DNA from: Phaeodactylibacter sp964397205
GTDB lineage: Bacteria > Bacteroidota > Bacteroidia > Chitinophagales > Saprospiraceae
Reading direction: 5' to 3'
Assembly (NCBI GenBank): GCA_964397205.1
Contig: CAYNIT010000017.1
Span: 1-34,336, forward strand
Length of the DNA: 34,336 nt
In this document: positions 15,679-23,458 of the stretch, piece by piece
Numbering within the stretch: position 1 is the stretch's first letter
Layout of the letters: every line of letters begins with the position of its first letter
Notes under the pieces: generated by a model
What the model was told of the DNA's origin: nothing
Databases searched by the model: none
What the model saw: the letters and a program-made list of their open reading frames with translations, nothing else
Program-made: the position numbers and the translations under genes

Positions 15679-16692
15679 CTAGAATTTTACGTTGCTCAGC
15701 CCGCTGAGTTCCTTGACGGCACGAACGGTTTCCTGGGCTTGGCGGCGGATGGTAGCGGAGGAAGCCTTGATCTGGTTTTTGACCTCCTTTTTGTCTGCTA
15801 ACAAGGCAGCTTTCTTTTCGCGGAAGCCGTTGCTGAGCGCCACCAGGGTATCGGCTACGGCATCTTTCAGCTCCGCGTACTTCAGCTCGCCCTTTTTGTG
15901 GGCTTGGAGCAGTTGCCCGTGGGCTTCTTCATTTCCGCCGGCGCGCAGCAGTTCGAAAAGGTTTTGGACTCCCGGGCTCATGCTGCCTTCGGGCGTGTTT
16001 CCGGTATCCGTCACTGCGGAGCGGATTTGCTTGCGCAGGCGTTTCTCCTCTTCGAATACGTTGATGTAGTGCTTTTGCCCCGCACTTTTGCTCATCTTGC
16101 GGGTGGGGTCAGCGGTGGATCGCACTTTGGGCACTTCCGTAAACAAGGGCTCGGGCAGCACGAAAAATTCTTTGCCGACCTGATTGTTGAAGCGCTGCGC
16201 GATGTTGCGCGTCAGCTCCAGGTGCTGTTCCTGATCTTTACCAACCGGCACATAGTCTGCCCGGTAGATGAGGATGTCGGCCGCTTGCAGCACCGGATAG
16301 TCCAGCAGGCCGGCGGAAATAAAGGCATCTTCGCTCTGTTCTCTGGCCTGCGCACTTTTGTCTTTGAACTGCGTCATGCGGGTCAATTGCCCGTAAGAAG
16401 TGAAACAATTAAATATCCAGCACAGTTCTGTGTGCTCCGGCACCAGCGATTGAATGAACAAAGACTCGGGCTTGATGCCCAGAGCGATCAAGTTGAAAAT
16501 CAGCTCCCAGGTGTTTTCCCGCAGTTTTTTTGGGTTGTACGGCATGGTCATAGCGTGGTAGTCCACCACGCCGTAGATGCAGTCGTAGTCTTCCTGCAGC
16601 TTGGCCCAGTTCTTGACCGCGCCAAAGTAGTTGCCGTAGTGGATATGGCCGGTGGGCTGTATAGCGGAAAGCACCTGTTTTCGTTGCTCCAT
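15679..16692 (-). CDS. trpS: Tryptophanyl-tRNA synthetase
   Basis: A 337-residue class I aminoacyl-tRNA synthetase that charges tRNA-Trp. The HIGH-type motif is PTGHIHYGN (residues 13-21) and the KMSKS loop is at residues 199-203 in DPTRKMSKSAG. GDYHAMT-type substrate residues appear as VVDYHAMTMPYNP, and VPVGKDQEQHLELTR is also a TrpRS signature. Length matches bacterial TrpS (about 330). It is the first gene of a cluster with trpF, trpB, trpA and aroF, all on the minus strand with small gaps. This arrangement links tryptophan charging with tryptophan synthesis. A promoter-like sequence lies 50-90 bases upstream. Confidence 0.97.
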   Translation of the reverse strand: MEQRKQVLSAIQPTGHIHYGNYFGAVKNWAKLQEDYDCIYGVVDYHAMTMPYNPKKLRENTWELIFNLIALGIKPESLFIQSLVPEHTELCWIFNCFTSYGQLTRMTQFKDKSAQAREQSEDAFISAGLLDYPVLQAADILIYRADYVPVGKDQEQHLELTRNIAQRFNNQVGKEFFVLPEPLFTEVPKVRSTADPTRKMSKSAGQKHYINVFEEEKRLRKQIRSAVTDTGNTPEGSMSPGVQNLFELLRAGGNEEAHGQLLQAHKKGELKYAELKDAVADTLVALSNGFREKKAALLADKKEVKNQIKASSATIRRQAQETVRAVKELSGLSNVKF

Positions 16693-16746
16693 GTTCGTCA
16701 GTTGTGCGCTTTGTCAGCAAGCGGTTCTGTTTTTAGATTAGCTGCG

Positions 16747-16779
16747 CGAATATAGGCATAGGGCAGCTAAACTTCCAAA
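16747..16779 (-). promoter_or_regulatory. Candidate promoter of the trpS-trpFBA-aroF operon
   Basis: Read on the minus strand, TTTG (16776-16779), 21 bases, then TATATTCG (16747-16754) resembles TTTG-N19-TAnnTTTG with one mismatch in the -7 element. A start about seven bases further on would give a leader of about 45 bases. I see no run of Trp codons or obvious attenuator in it. Confidence 0.42.
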
Positions 16780-16909
16780 CCAAGCTGAAGCCGGGTTGCC
16801 GCAATTCGGTACTGCCGGAGCCAGGCCTGCGAGATGGGCTGGCCGACCCGGTTTTCCCAACTGCCACAACCCGATGCAGGCACCGAGTATTCAGCTTGCT
16901 GAAAAACAT

Positions 16910-16939
16910 TTTTAGATTTCTCTAAAACTATTAGCTTTG
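16910..16939 (+). promoter_or_regulatory. Promoter and palindromic operator of the metal-uptake operon
   Basis: TTTTAGA-TTTC-TCTAAAA (16910-16927) is a perfect 7-bp inverted repeat with a four-base spacer. TAGCTTTG (16932-16939) exactly matches the Bacteroidota -7 element, and T-rich sequence sits where the -33 element would be. The palindrome therefore fills the spacer of the promoter, a classic repressor position. Its size and AT-rich TTTAG-type arms resemble operators of DtxR/MntR-family metalloregulators. The identity of the regulator is inferred. The predicted start near 16946 leaves a 5' leader of about 75 bases. Confidence 0.6.
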
Positions 16940-17021
16940 AGTTTTGTACCAAGCATTAGCAAGCTTGTTCCATCTGCCGTTGCAGGCAGTAGGGCGGGCA
17001 AAAAACAGCAAAGCAGCGTAT

Positions 17022-17954
17022 ATGAAGGTAAAGGCAGTCATTTTAGGCAGTGTTCTGTTGGCAGGGCTTTTGCTGGGCTGTAAACCAGAAAGCGGCAGCA
17101 GCGCTGGCCAAGGCGAAGGGCCGTTCAAGGTAGTATGCACCACCGGCATGATTGGCGATGCTCTGCAGCGCATTTGCGGAGCGCAGGCAGAAGTCGTGGC
17201 CCTGATGGGCCCCGGCGTGGACCCTCATTTATACAAAGCCACGCAGGGCGACCTCCAAGCCCTGACTAGCGCTGATGCGGTGTTCTTCAATGGGCTGCAC
17301 TTAGAAGGCAAAATGGTGGAGGTGCTGGAGAAAGTCGGCAGAAGAAAACCGGTGGTAGCCCTGGCCGACAGCCTCGATGCCTCCAAGCTCATCAATTCCA
17401 CGGATTACGCGAGCGCTTACGACCCGCATGTGTGGTTTGACGTGCAGCTGTGGTCAGAGGTTGTGGGCATAGCCGGGCGCAATATGGCGCGCTTGGATCC
17501 GCAGCATGCGGCGGCCTACCGGGAAAATATGGAGGCCTTTCAGCAAGAACTCCGCAGGCTGCACGAAGAGGTAAAACAACAAATTGGCAGCATCCCCAAG
17601 CCCCGCCGCGTACTGGTCACTGCCCACGACGCTTTCGAGTACTTCGGCCGCGCCTACGGCATCGAGGTCCGTGGCCTGCAGGGCATTTCTACAGTATCCG
17701 AATACGGCCTGCGGGATGTCAGCGAATTGGTGGAATTCATTACCGAGCGGGGCATTAAGGCTGTATTTGTAGAAAGCTCGGTGCCCTCTAAGTCGCTGGA
17801 GGCTGTAGTTGAGGGCTGCGCGCAGCGGGGGCACGAAGCCAGTATCGGCGGTACCTTGTATTCCGATGCAATGGGAGCGGCAGGTACAGAAGCCGGCAGC
17901 TATCCGGGCATGGTACGCTCCAATGTAGCGACCATCGTCGGCGCCCTGCGGTAG
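17022..17954 (+). CDS. troA: Metal-binding lipoprotein of Mn/Zn ABC importer (TroA/ZnuA family)
   Basis: A 310-residue cluster A-I solute-binding protein. The start is the ATG 17022 because it opens a lipoprotein signal (VLLAGLLLGC, Cys20 lipidated). An upstream TTG frame adds a non-signal leader. The metal ligands typical of TroA are visible: His in GVDPHLYKATQGD, His in YDPHVWFD, His in VTAHDAFEYFGRAYG, and the C-terminal Asp in TLYSDAMG. The three-His-plus-Asp set is that of TroA/ZnuA-like proteins rather than the PsaA type, which has Glu at the third position, so Zn and Mn are both possible. There is no His-rich loop of the kind found in strict zinc binders. The gene is first in the troA-troB-troC-troD order, downstream of a palindromic operator. 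Confidence 0.92.
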   Translation: MKVKAVILGSVLLAGLLLGCKPESGSSAGQGEGPFKVVCTTGMIGDALQRICGAQAEVVALMGPGVDPHLYKATQGDLQALTSADAVFFNGLHLEGKMVEVLEKVGRRKPVVALADSLDASKLINSTDYASAYDPHVWFDVQLWSEVVGIAGRNMARLDPQHAAAYRENMEAFQQELRRLHEEVKQQIGSIPKPRRVLVTAHDAFEYFGRAYGIEVRGLQGISTVSEYGLRDVSELVEFITERGIKAVFVESSVPSKSLEAVVEGCAQRGHEASIGGTLYSDAMGAAGTEAGSYPGMVRSNVATIVGALR

Positions 17955-18013
17955 AACGCGTAGCGCGTGAAAGCAGCGGAGGCCCGTCTGCTCAAAATGA
18001 GAAGCATACTGAA

Positions 18014-18805
18014 ATGAAACCGTCTGTAGAAGTACACAACCTCACTGTCGCCTACGACCGGCGGCCTGTCCTCTGGGACATTGACTTTAAGGCGCCCGCC
18101 GGGCAGCTGATCGGCGTTCTGGGCCCGAACGGCTCCGGCAAAACCACTTTGCTGAAGAGCATCATGGGGCTCATTAAGCCGAGCAGCGGCTACGCAAAAT
18201 TATTTGACCAGAAGCTGGAGGATGTCCGCCATCGCGTCAGCTATGTGCCGCAGCGGGAAAGCGTGGATTGGGATTTCCCCATCAGCGTGCGCGAGGTGGT
18301 GCTGATGGGGCGCTACCGGCCGGGCAAATTGCTCCGGCGGCTGCAGAAAGAAGACTACCGCCTGGCCGATGAGGCGCTGGAGCGGGTAGGAATGACGGCT
18401 TTCGCCAAACGGCAAATCGCGCAGCTGTCAGGCGGGCAGCAGCAGCGGGTGTTTGTGGCTCGCTCGCTGGCGCAGCAGGCGGACCTTTACCTGATGGACG
18501 AGCCCTTCGCCGGCGTGGATGCCGCCTCAGAGGAAGCCATCCTGACGCTGCTGGCAGAGATGAAGCAGGCTGGCAAAACCGTTTTTATCGTCCACCACGA
18601 CTTGCAGACAGCGCAGCAGTTTTTCGACTGGCTGGTGCTGCTCAACACCCGCCTGATCGCCGCTGGCCCAACGGAGGAGGTATTCACCGAAGAGCGGCTG
18701 CGGGCAGCCTACGGCGGGCAGTTGACCATACTATCTAGGGTGGCCGAAATGATCAAGCAGCGGGAGTTCCCGATCCGTGAGCACGAATTCAAAGACAAAC
18801 CCTGA
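18014..18805 (+). CDS. troB: Metal ABC importer ATP-binding protein
   Basis: A 263-residue ABC ATPase. Walker A is GPNGSGKTT (about residues 36-44), the Q-loop is in VPQRESVDWDFP, the signature is LSGGQQQR, Walker B is LYLMDEPFAGVD and the switch His is in FIVHHDLQ. The Q-loop followed by Val-Asp-Trp-Asp-Phe-Pro is characteristic of the Mn/Zn/Fe (MntB/TroB) subfamily. It powers uptake through the two permeases that follow. It lies 59 bp after troA. Its TGA overlaps the start of the next gene by one base, so it is co-translated with the permease. Confidence 0.95.
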   Translation: MKPSVEVHNLTVAYDRRPVLWDIDFKAPAGQLIGVLGPNGSGKTTLLKSIMGLIKPSSGYAKLFDQKLEDVRHRVSYVPQRESVDWDFPISVREVVLMGRYRPGKLLRRLQKEDYRLADEALERVGMTAFAKRQIAQLSGGQQQRVFVARSLAQQADLYLMDEPFAGVDAASEEAILTLLAEMKQAGKTVFIVHHDLQTAQQFFDWLVLLNTRLIAAGPTEEVFTEERLRAAYGGQLTILSRVAEMIKQREFPIREHEFKDKP

Positions 18806-20103
18806 TGGACTTTTTTACCTTTTCTGACCCTAATGTGCGGATGGTGACGCTGGGCGCTATGTTGCTAGGCATCAGTGCAGCTACCGTAGGTTGCTTCACC
18901 TTTTTGCGGAAGCGGGCGCTGGTCGGGGACGCTATTGCCCACGCTGTCCTGCCAGGGGTCTGCCTATCCTTCATCATCAGCGGGGAGAAAAACCCGTTTG
19001 GGCTGTTATTGGGGGCAGTGATTGCCGGTTGGGCTGCTTTGCTCGTCATGGACTTCATGGTCAACCAAAGCAAACTCAAGACAGATACGGCCATCGGAGC
19101 GGTGCTCAGTGTATTCTTCGGCCTGGGCATTTTGTTGCTGACTGCTATCCAGCATTCCGGCAGCGCCAATCAAGCTGGGCTAGACACCTTCCTGTTTGGC
19201 AAGGCAGCTTCTATGACCCAGCGGGATGTATGGGTATTCGGTGGAGTAGCTGCCCTGCTGCTGCTGGTCATCGCTGCTTTTTTCAAATCCTTCAAACTGG
19301 TAGCCTTTGACCCCGACTTTGCCCGTTCGCTTGGGCTGCCGGTTCGCACTTTGGAGTTCATCCTGGCTACCATTACCGTCCTTTCCGTAGCCACAGGCAT
19401 TCAGGCGGTGGGGGTGGTGCTGATGGCGGCATTGCTCATCACTCCCGCGGCGGCTGCCCGGTTCTGGACGGACAGCATGATCCGGATGATACTGCTCGCT
19501 GCCCTTTTTGGCCTGCTGTCGGGATTCTTCGGTGCCTGGGTCTCCTACACAGCCCCCGCCATGCCCACGGGCCCGTGGATCGTCGTGTTGCTTTCGGGCA
19601 TCGCGCTGTTCTCGGTGGTGGCTGCCCCGCAGCGTGGCATCTGGGCGCGCATCCGGCTGCAGCGCCGCAATGCCCGGAAGATCCGGCAGGAAAACATCCT
19701 AAAAACCTTCTACAGCCTGCAGGAGCACTTGGCCCGGCATAAGGAAACATTGCCGGACCGAGCCTACAGCCTGGACGAATTACTGGCCGAACGGCCCTTC
19801 GGGCGGGCCAACTTGAAAAAGGGCCTGCGTCTGCTGGAAAAGCAAGGCCTGGCTCAAAAGGAAGCAGCAGGGTATCGCCTGACCCCATCCGGTTGGGAGG
19901 AAAGCCGGCGGATAGTGCGCCTGCACCGATTGTGGGAGCTTTATCTGACTGAGCGCATGAACATCAAAGCAGATCATGTGCACAATCCGGCCGAAGCCAT
20001 AGAGCACTTGCTCACGCCTGAGGTAGAAAAAGCCTTGCTGCAGGAACTGGGGCACCCCATTATGGACCCCCACGAGTCTGTCATCCCTTATGGAAAAGCG
20101 TGA
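18805..20103 (+). CDS. troC: Metal ABC importer permease fused to a DtxR/MntR-like metalloregulator domain
   Basis: A 432-residue fusion. Residues of about 1-285 are an ABC-3 family permease with eight or nine hydrophobic helices, including LVGDAIAHAVLPGV and ATGIQAVGVVLMAALLITPAA, both conserved in TroC/ZnuB proteins. After a basic linker (ARIRLQRRNARKIRQ), residues of about 293-432 resemble an iron/manganese-dependent repressor: a winged-helix region (YSLDELLAERPFGRANLKKG) followed by RLHRLWELYLTERM and NPAEAIEHLLTPEVE. His374, Glu397, Glu400 and His401 align with the MntR ligands His77, Glu99, Glu102 and His103. The helix-1 ligands Asp8 and Glu11 of MntR appear to be replaced by Asn297 and Lys300. 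This cytoplasmic domain may sense metal, either gating the transporter or tethering a regulator at the membrane. Which of these it does is not known from sequence. Confidence 0.92.
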   Translation: MDFFTFSDPNVRMVTLGAMLLGISAATVGCFTFLRKRALVGDAIAHAVLPGVCLSFIISGEKNPFGLLLGAVIAGWAALLVMDFMVNQSKLKTDTAIGAVLSVFFGLGILLLTAIQHSGSANQAGLDTFLFGKAASMTQRDVWVFGGVAALLLLVIAAFFKSFKLVAFDPDFARSLGLPVRTLEFILATITVLSVATGIQAVGVVLMAALLITPAAAARFWTDSMIRMILLAALFGLLSGFFGAWVSYTAPAMPTGPWIVVLLSGIALFSVVAAPQRGIWARIRLQRRNARKIRQENILKTFYSLQEHLARHKETLPDRAYSLDELLAERPFGRANLKKGLRLLEKQGLAQKEAAGYRLTPSGWEESRRIVRLHRLWELYLTERMNIKADHVHNPAEAIEHLLTPEVEKALLQELGHPIMDPHESVIPYGKA

Positions 20104-20148
20104 TGGGAGGCTCCTATCAGCTGATTGTAAACCGACAATACCCATTCG

Positions 20149-21042
20149 ATGGAAGCATTCTGGATCATACTCACCGGCGCTTTTGTTGCCCTCAGCTGCG
20201 GGCTGCTGGGCGCTTTTCTCATTCTCCGCCGAATGGCGATGGTGGGCGATGCCATTTCTCACGCTGTGCTGCCGGGCATCGTCCTTGCCTTTTTATGGTC
20301 AGAATCCCGGGCGGCAGTGCCGATGTTGCTCGGCGCGGCAGCGGTGGGCGTATTGACGACCTTGCTCATCGAGTTGTTGTACCAGAAAGCCCGCCTGCAA
20401 GTGGATGCGTCCATTGGCATTACCTTCACCTGGCTGTTTGCGGTTGGCGTGATTCTCATCTCCCTTTACGCTGGGCAAGTGGACCTGGATCAGGACTGTG
20501 TGCTGTACGGCGAAATTGCTTATGTGCCGCTCGACCTTTGGATGACCGATAGCGGTTATAGCCTGGGCCCTGTGCCGGCCTGGATGACGGGCGGGACGGC
20601 TCTGCTGGTCACTGCCCTGGTCATCATCGGCTATAAGGGGCTGAAGCTCACCTCCTTCAATGCGGAGTACGCCGCTGCTATTGGGGTTTCTACCGCCTTC
20701 TGGCACTACCTGCTGATGAGCGCGGTTTCCATCACCACGGTCGTTTCCTTTGAATCGGTCGGCGCCATACTGGTGGTAGCCTTTCTCATCGTGCCGCCCG
20801 CTACTGCCTACTTGCTTACGGACCGTTTGCCGGCCATGCTGGGGCTGACCGCTTTGTTCGGCCTCTTATCCTCGATTGGCGGCTACTACCTGGCGGCCTG
20901 GTTGGATGGCTCGATCGCCGGTGCGATGGCAGTGGTGGCGGGGTTGTTCTTTGGCTTGGCCCTGCTCTTCTCACCTTCTCAGGGCTACTTCACCCGGCGC
21001 TGGCGCGGGCTGGCGGTGCGGAAGGAGGCTGCTCCACAGTAA
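20149..21042 (+). CDS. troD: Metal ABC importer permease, second subunit
   Basis: A 297-residue ABC-3 family permease with about eight or nine hydrophobic helices. It carries MVGDAISHAVLPGIVLAF in the same place as the first permease and ESVGAILVVAFLIVPPATAYL near the end, both family hallmarks. Unlike its neighbour it has no C-terminal regulator domain and ends in a short basic tail. The ATG at 20149 is 45 bp after the troC stop. Two different permeases in one operon is the TroCD arrangement, and they should form a heterodimeric channel with the TroB ATPase. It is the last gene of the operon; the next gene is convergent. Confidence 0.94.
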   Translation: MEAFWIILTGAFVALSCGLLGAFLILRRMAMVGDAISHAVLPGIVLAFLWSESRAAVPMLLGAAAVGVLTTLLIELLYQKARLQVDASIGITFTWLFAVGVILISLYAGQVDLDQDCVLYGEIAYVPLDLWMTDSGYSLGPVPAWMTGGTALLVTALVIIGYKGLKLTSFNAEYAAAIGVSTAFWHYLLMSAVSITTVVSFESVGAILVVAFLIVPPATAYLLTDRLPAMLGLTALFGLLSSIGGYYLAAWLDGSIAGAMAVVAGLFFGLALLFSPSQGYFTRRWRGLAVRKEAAPQ

Positions 21043-21133
21043 AACGGATTTCCTTCAGAACCTGCTTCGTTGAAATGGCATGCTTTAACAGGATTTTCCT
21101 TTACTCATCCGGAATTTTCTTCTTAATAAAAAA

Positions 21134-21574
21134 TCAATCTAAAAAGCAGAATACCAAATACAGCAACAACACAAAAATCGACCAGCCCGCCACCAGGTAG
21201 TTCCAGCACCAGAAAAAGGCTGAGGCCCGGGGGCTGCCCACAAAACCCTCCGCCTGGCTGGAGAAGCTGAACTGCCAGTTGCCCGCCAGGCCGTAGGCTA
21301 CCAAGCCCCACAGCAGCGCGAGCACCAGCGCGATGAGCAGGCCAAAGCGGAAAATATTGATACGGGGGTCTTGCGCAACGGGCCCGGTGAAGAAGCCGAG
21401 ATAGATGCTCAGGGGCAGAAGCAGCATGCCCAGCCAGGTCAGGAAATTACCGGCGGGGAACCGGCCTGCCTTGTCGAGCGGAGCCGTAAGCACCGGCGAG
21501 CCAGTAGCCAGCAGAAAGAGAATGAAAACCAGCAGCAGCAGGCTGCCGATGAGCATTGCCATTCGCCATTTCAT
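21134..21574 (-). CDS. Four-helix membrane protein, unknown function
   Basis: A 146-residue hydrophobic protein with about four transmembrane segments: MAMLIGSLLLLVFILFLLAT at the N-terminus, FLTWLGMLLLPLSIYLGFFT, LLIALVLALLWGLVAYGLA and a C-terminal WSIFVLLLYLVFCFL. Short polar loops lie between them. I recognise no family or catalytic motif. The ATG (21572-21574) lies one base after the stop of the LOG-family gene, so it is the third gene of a coaE-LOG-membrane protein operon. The context gives no clear functional hint. Confidence 0.62.
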   Translation of the reverse strand: MKWRMAMLIGSLLLLVFILFLLATGSPVLTAPLDKAGRFPAGNFLTWLGMLLLPLSIYLGFFTGPVAQDPRINIFRFGLLIALVLALLWGLVAYGLAGNWQFSFSSQAEGFVGSPRASAFFWCWNYLVAGWSIFVLLLYLVFCFLD

Positions 21575-21575
21575 A

Positions 21576-22694
21576 TCAATTCACTTTAATAGGGGGGTGT
21601 TTTTGTAAAAACTGAACGATTTCTTCGGGCTCGTCGGTCAAACAAAGCAAATCAGCGTAATCCTGCCCCCAGGACAGTTGCTTGAGCAGGGGGAAAATCA
21701 AGGTCTCGATCTCGTAGCGCTGCCGGCCCAAGAACACCATAGGGCTATAGTAATTGAAGGTACCGTAGTGGTTCTGGGTGGCGTCCATGAAGATTTCTTG
21801 GGTGGTACCGGCGCTGCCCGGCGCGCAGATGATGCCGTAGAGGCTGATGGCCAGCAGGGTGTCTTCCCGAATGCTGTTGGAAAAGTACTTGGCGATGTGG
21901 GAAGCAAACAGATTGCTCGGCTCATGGCCGTAGAACCAGGTGGGGATGGCAAGGTTCTGTTCGCCATTCGGAAAAGCCCGCAGCACCCGGAGCGCAGCTT
22001 CGTGGTAGCCCTTGTCAGTATAATGAGGGGCGGAGCGCAGGTACTTCAGCGCGCGCTGCAGGTCGGCCTCCCGCCGCCCTGCCAGGTAAGCGCCCAGATT
22101 GGCAGCCTCCATGATGCCCGGCCCGCCGCCCGAAACAATGAAGTAACCCGCCTGGCTCAGCAGCATCGCGGTGCGGGCCGTTTTTTCGTAGAAGGGGTCG
22201 TCCCGGCCGGTGCTGTGGCCGCCCATGATGCCCACGCAGCGCAGCTGGGTCATGCCCTGTTCATCGAATTGCAGCAGCTGCCGCAAGCCTTCGTCGATGG
22301 AGTGGTCATGGATGCGCTGCCAGAGCGCCTCGTTGATGTCGGGATTGAATTTATTGGCTGAAAAGTGCTGGTAGATGCGCCAGTCGGCGGTGCCCTCGCC
22401 GCCATCCCCATTGGCCAGTTCGCGCCAGTCGTACAAGCGGGTGCGGAATGGGTCATAGGGCAGCGGCCGGGTAGGCGGAGGGTAAATCTGCGCGCCTAGG
22501 CGGCGCAGTTGCAGCTCGTCTTCCAGGCTCAGGCTACAGCCAAGGAAAGCGGTATTGTCCATTTCAAAGGCTTCCCAATCGAACTTGGTGCCGGTGAAAT
22601 CGATGGCTTGTAGGGTGCAGTTGCGCAGAGAGCGGCGGCTGGTGAGCTGCCCGGCTTCCGTCAGCAGCGTCTCTGCAGGTTGTTCAAATTTCAT
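21576..22694 (-). CDS. LOG-family Rossmann-fold protein with long N-terminal extension
   Basis: A 372-residue protein. The C-terminal two thirds (from about residue 150) are the LOG / lysine-decarboxylase-like Rossmann fold. It contains GIMGGHSTGRDDP, GGGPGIMEAANLGAYL (about 188-203), and APGSAGTTQEIFMD corresponding to the PGGxGTxxE motif. Most LOG proteins act as cytokinin-riboside-monophosphate phosphoribohydrolases or related nucleotide glycosidases. The motif here has Ser in place of the second Gly. Residues 1-150 are an extension that includes a pentapeptide-like stretch (RNCTLQAIDFTGTKFDWEAF) and a hydrophilic region; ordinary LOGs are about 180-250 residues. The start overlaps the coaE stop by 11 bp. 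The substrate is unknown. A longer nucleotide-hydrolase subgroup (PpnN-like) is an alternative. Confidence 0.82.
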   Translation of the reverse strand: MKFEQPAETLLTEAGQLTSRRSLRNCTLQAIDFTGTKFDWEAFEMDNTAFLGCSLSLEDELQLRRLGAQIYPPPTRPLPYDPFRTRLYDWRELANGDGGEGTADWRIYQHFSANKFNPDINEALWQRIHDHSIDEGLRQLLQFDEQGMTQLRCVGIMGGHSTGRDDPFYEKTARTAMLLSQAGYFIVSGGGPGIMEAANLGAYLAGRREADLQRALKYLRSAPHYTDKGYHEAALRVLRAFPNGEQNLAIPTWFYGHEPSNLFASHIAKYFSNSIREDTLLAISLYGIICAPGSAGTTQEIFMDATQNHYGTFNYYSPMVFLGRQRYEIETLIFPLLKQLSWGQDYADLLCLTDEPEEIVQFLQKHPPIKVN

Positions 22695-23295
22695 CTCGCA
22701 GTCGTTGTAGAGTCTGATGAATGCGGTGGATTTGCTGTATCAAGGACTGTTTGCCGTCGTTGTGCAGCACAAAATCGGCGCGCCGTACTTTTTCTTCCTG
22801 CGGCATTTGCCGGTCCATCCGGGCGCGCACAGCCGCTTCGTCTACCCCGTCGCGCTGCATGACGCGCTGCAGCCGCAGCTGCTCCGGCGCGCTCACCACA
22901 ATGACCTTGTCCAGGGCTTTGTCCGAGCCGCTTTCGTACAGCAGGGCAGCTTCTTTGAGCGTGTAGGGCACCTTTTGTTGTTGCTTGTGCCAGGCCAGGC
23001 TGTCGCGGGCTACCGCTGGGTGGACGGCTGCGTTGAGCTGCTGCAGGAGTGCCTGATCGTTGAAGGCCTGCTTTGCAATGTGCTGCCGGTTGAGCTGTCC
23101 GTCTGCCTGGTACGCTTCCGGCCCGAATATCCGGATGATTTCGCTGCGCAGCTCCTGCTCTTCTGCCATCAATTGTTTGGCGCGCTCGTCAGCGTAGTAG
23201 ACTGGGATGCCGAGTTGCTCGAAGATGCGACAGGCGGTGGTTTTGCCGCTGCCGATGCCCCCGGTGATGCCGATTTTCAGTGCTCTGTCTTCCAT
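22684..23295 (-). CDS. coaE: Dephospho-CoA kinase
   Basis: A 203-residue kinase that phosphorylates dephospho-CoA in the last step of coenzyme A synthesis. I chose the ATG at 23293-23295 (MEDRALKIGITGG) so that the P-loop GGIGSGKTT falls near residue 12-20, as in the family. A frame opening at 23340 adds 15 non-conserved residues. Other family features are IPVYYADERAK (the CoA-binding Asp), VHPAVARD, YTLKEAALLYESGS, VVSAPEQLRLQRVMQRDG and RMDRQMPQEEK. It is the first gene of a three-gene minus-strand operon and is divergent from mutS. Confidence 0.94.
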   Translation of the reverse strand: MEDRALKIGITGGIGSGKTTACRIFEQLGIPVYYADERAKQLMAEEQELRSEIIRIFGPEAYQADGQLNRQHIAKQAFNDQALLQQLNAAVHPAVARDSLAWHKQQQKVPYTLKEAALLYESGSDKALDKVIVVSAPEQLRLQRVMQRDGVDEAAVRARMDRQMPQEEKVRRADFVLHNDGKQSLIQQIHRIHQTLQRLRDEI

Positions 23296-23402
23296 GGGCT
23301 GGCAAGATACAAAGGGATTTGGAAAATGCGGTTTTGGCATCGGTTAAAGCAGCGGGCAGCTGTGCCGGCCGGATTTCCCTTGGATTCAAACAGCAAGCTG
23401 TC

Positions 23403-23432
23403 TTGCAAAGCCAAATGGATGGATTATATTTG
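23403..23432 (+). promoter_or_regulatory. Promoter of mutS
   Basis: TTG (23403-23405), 19 bases, then TATATTTG (23425-23432) is an exact match to the Bacteroidota TTG-N19-TAnnTTTG promoter. Transcription would start near 23439, about 20 bases before the TTG start codon chosen for mutS. This supports translation starting at or after 23459 rather than further upstream in the open frame. Confidence 0.65.
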
Positions 23433-23458
23433 CTGGTCACGCCCTCAGGGAGCGGCTA

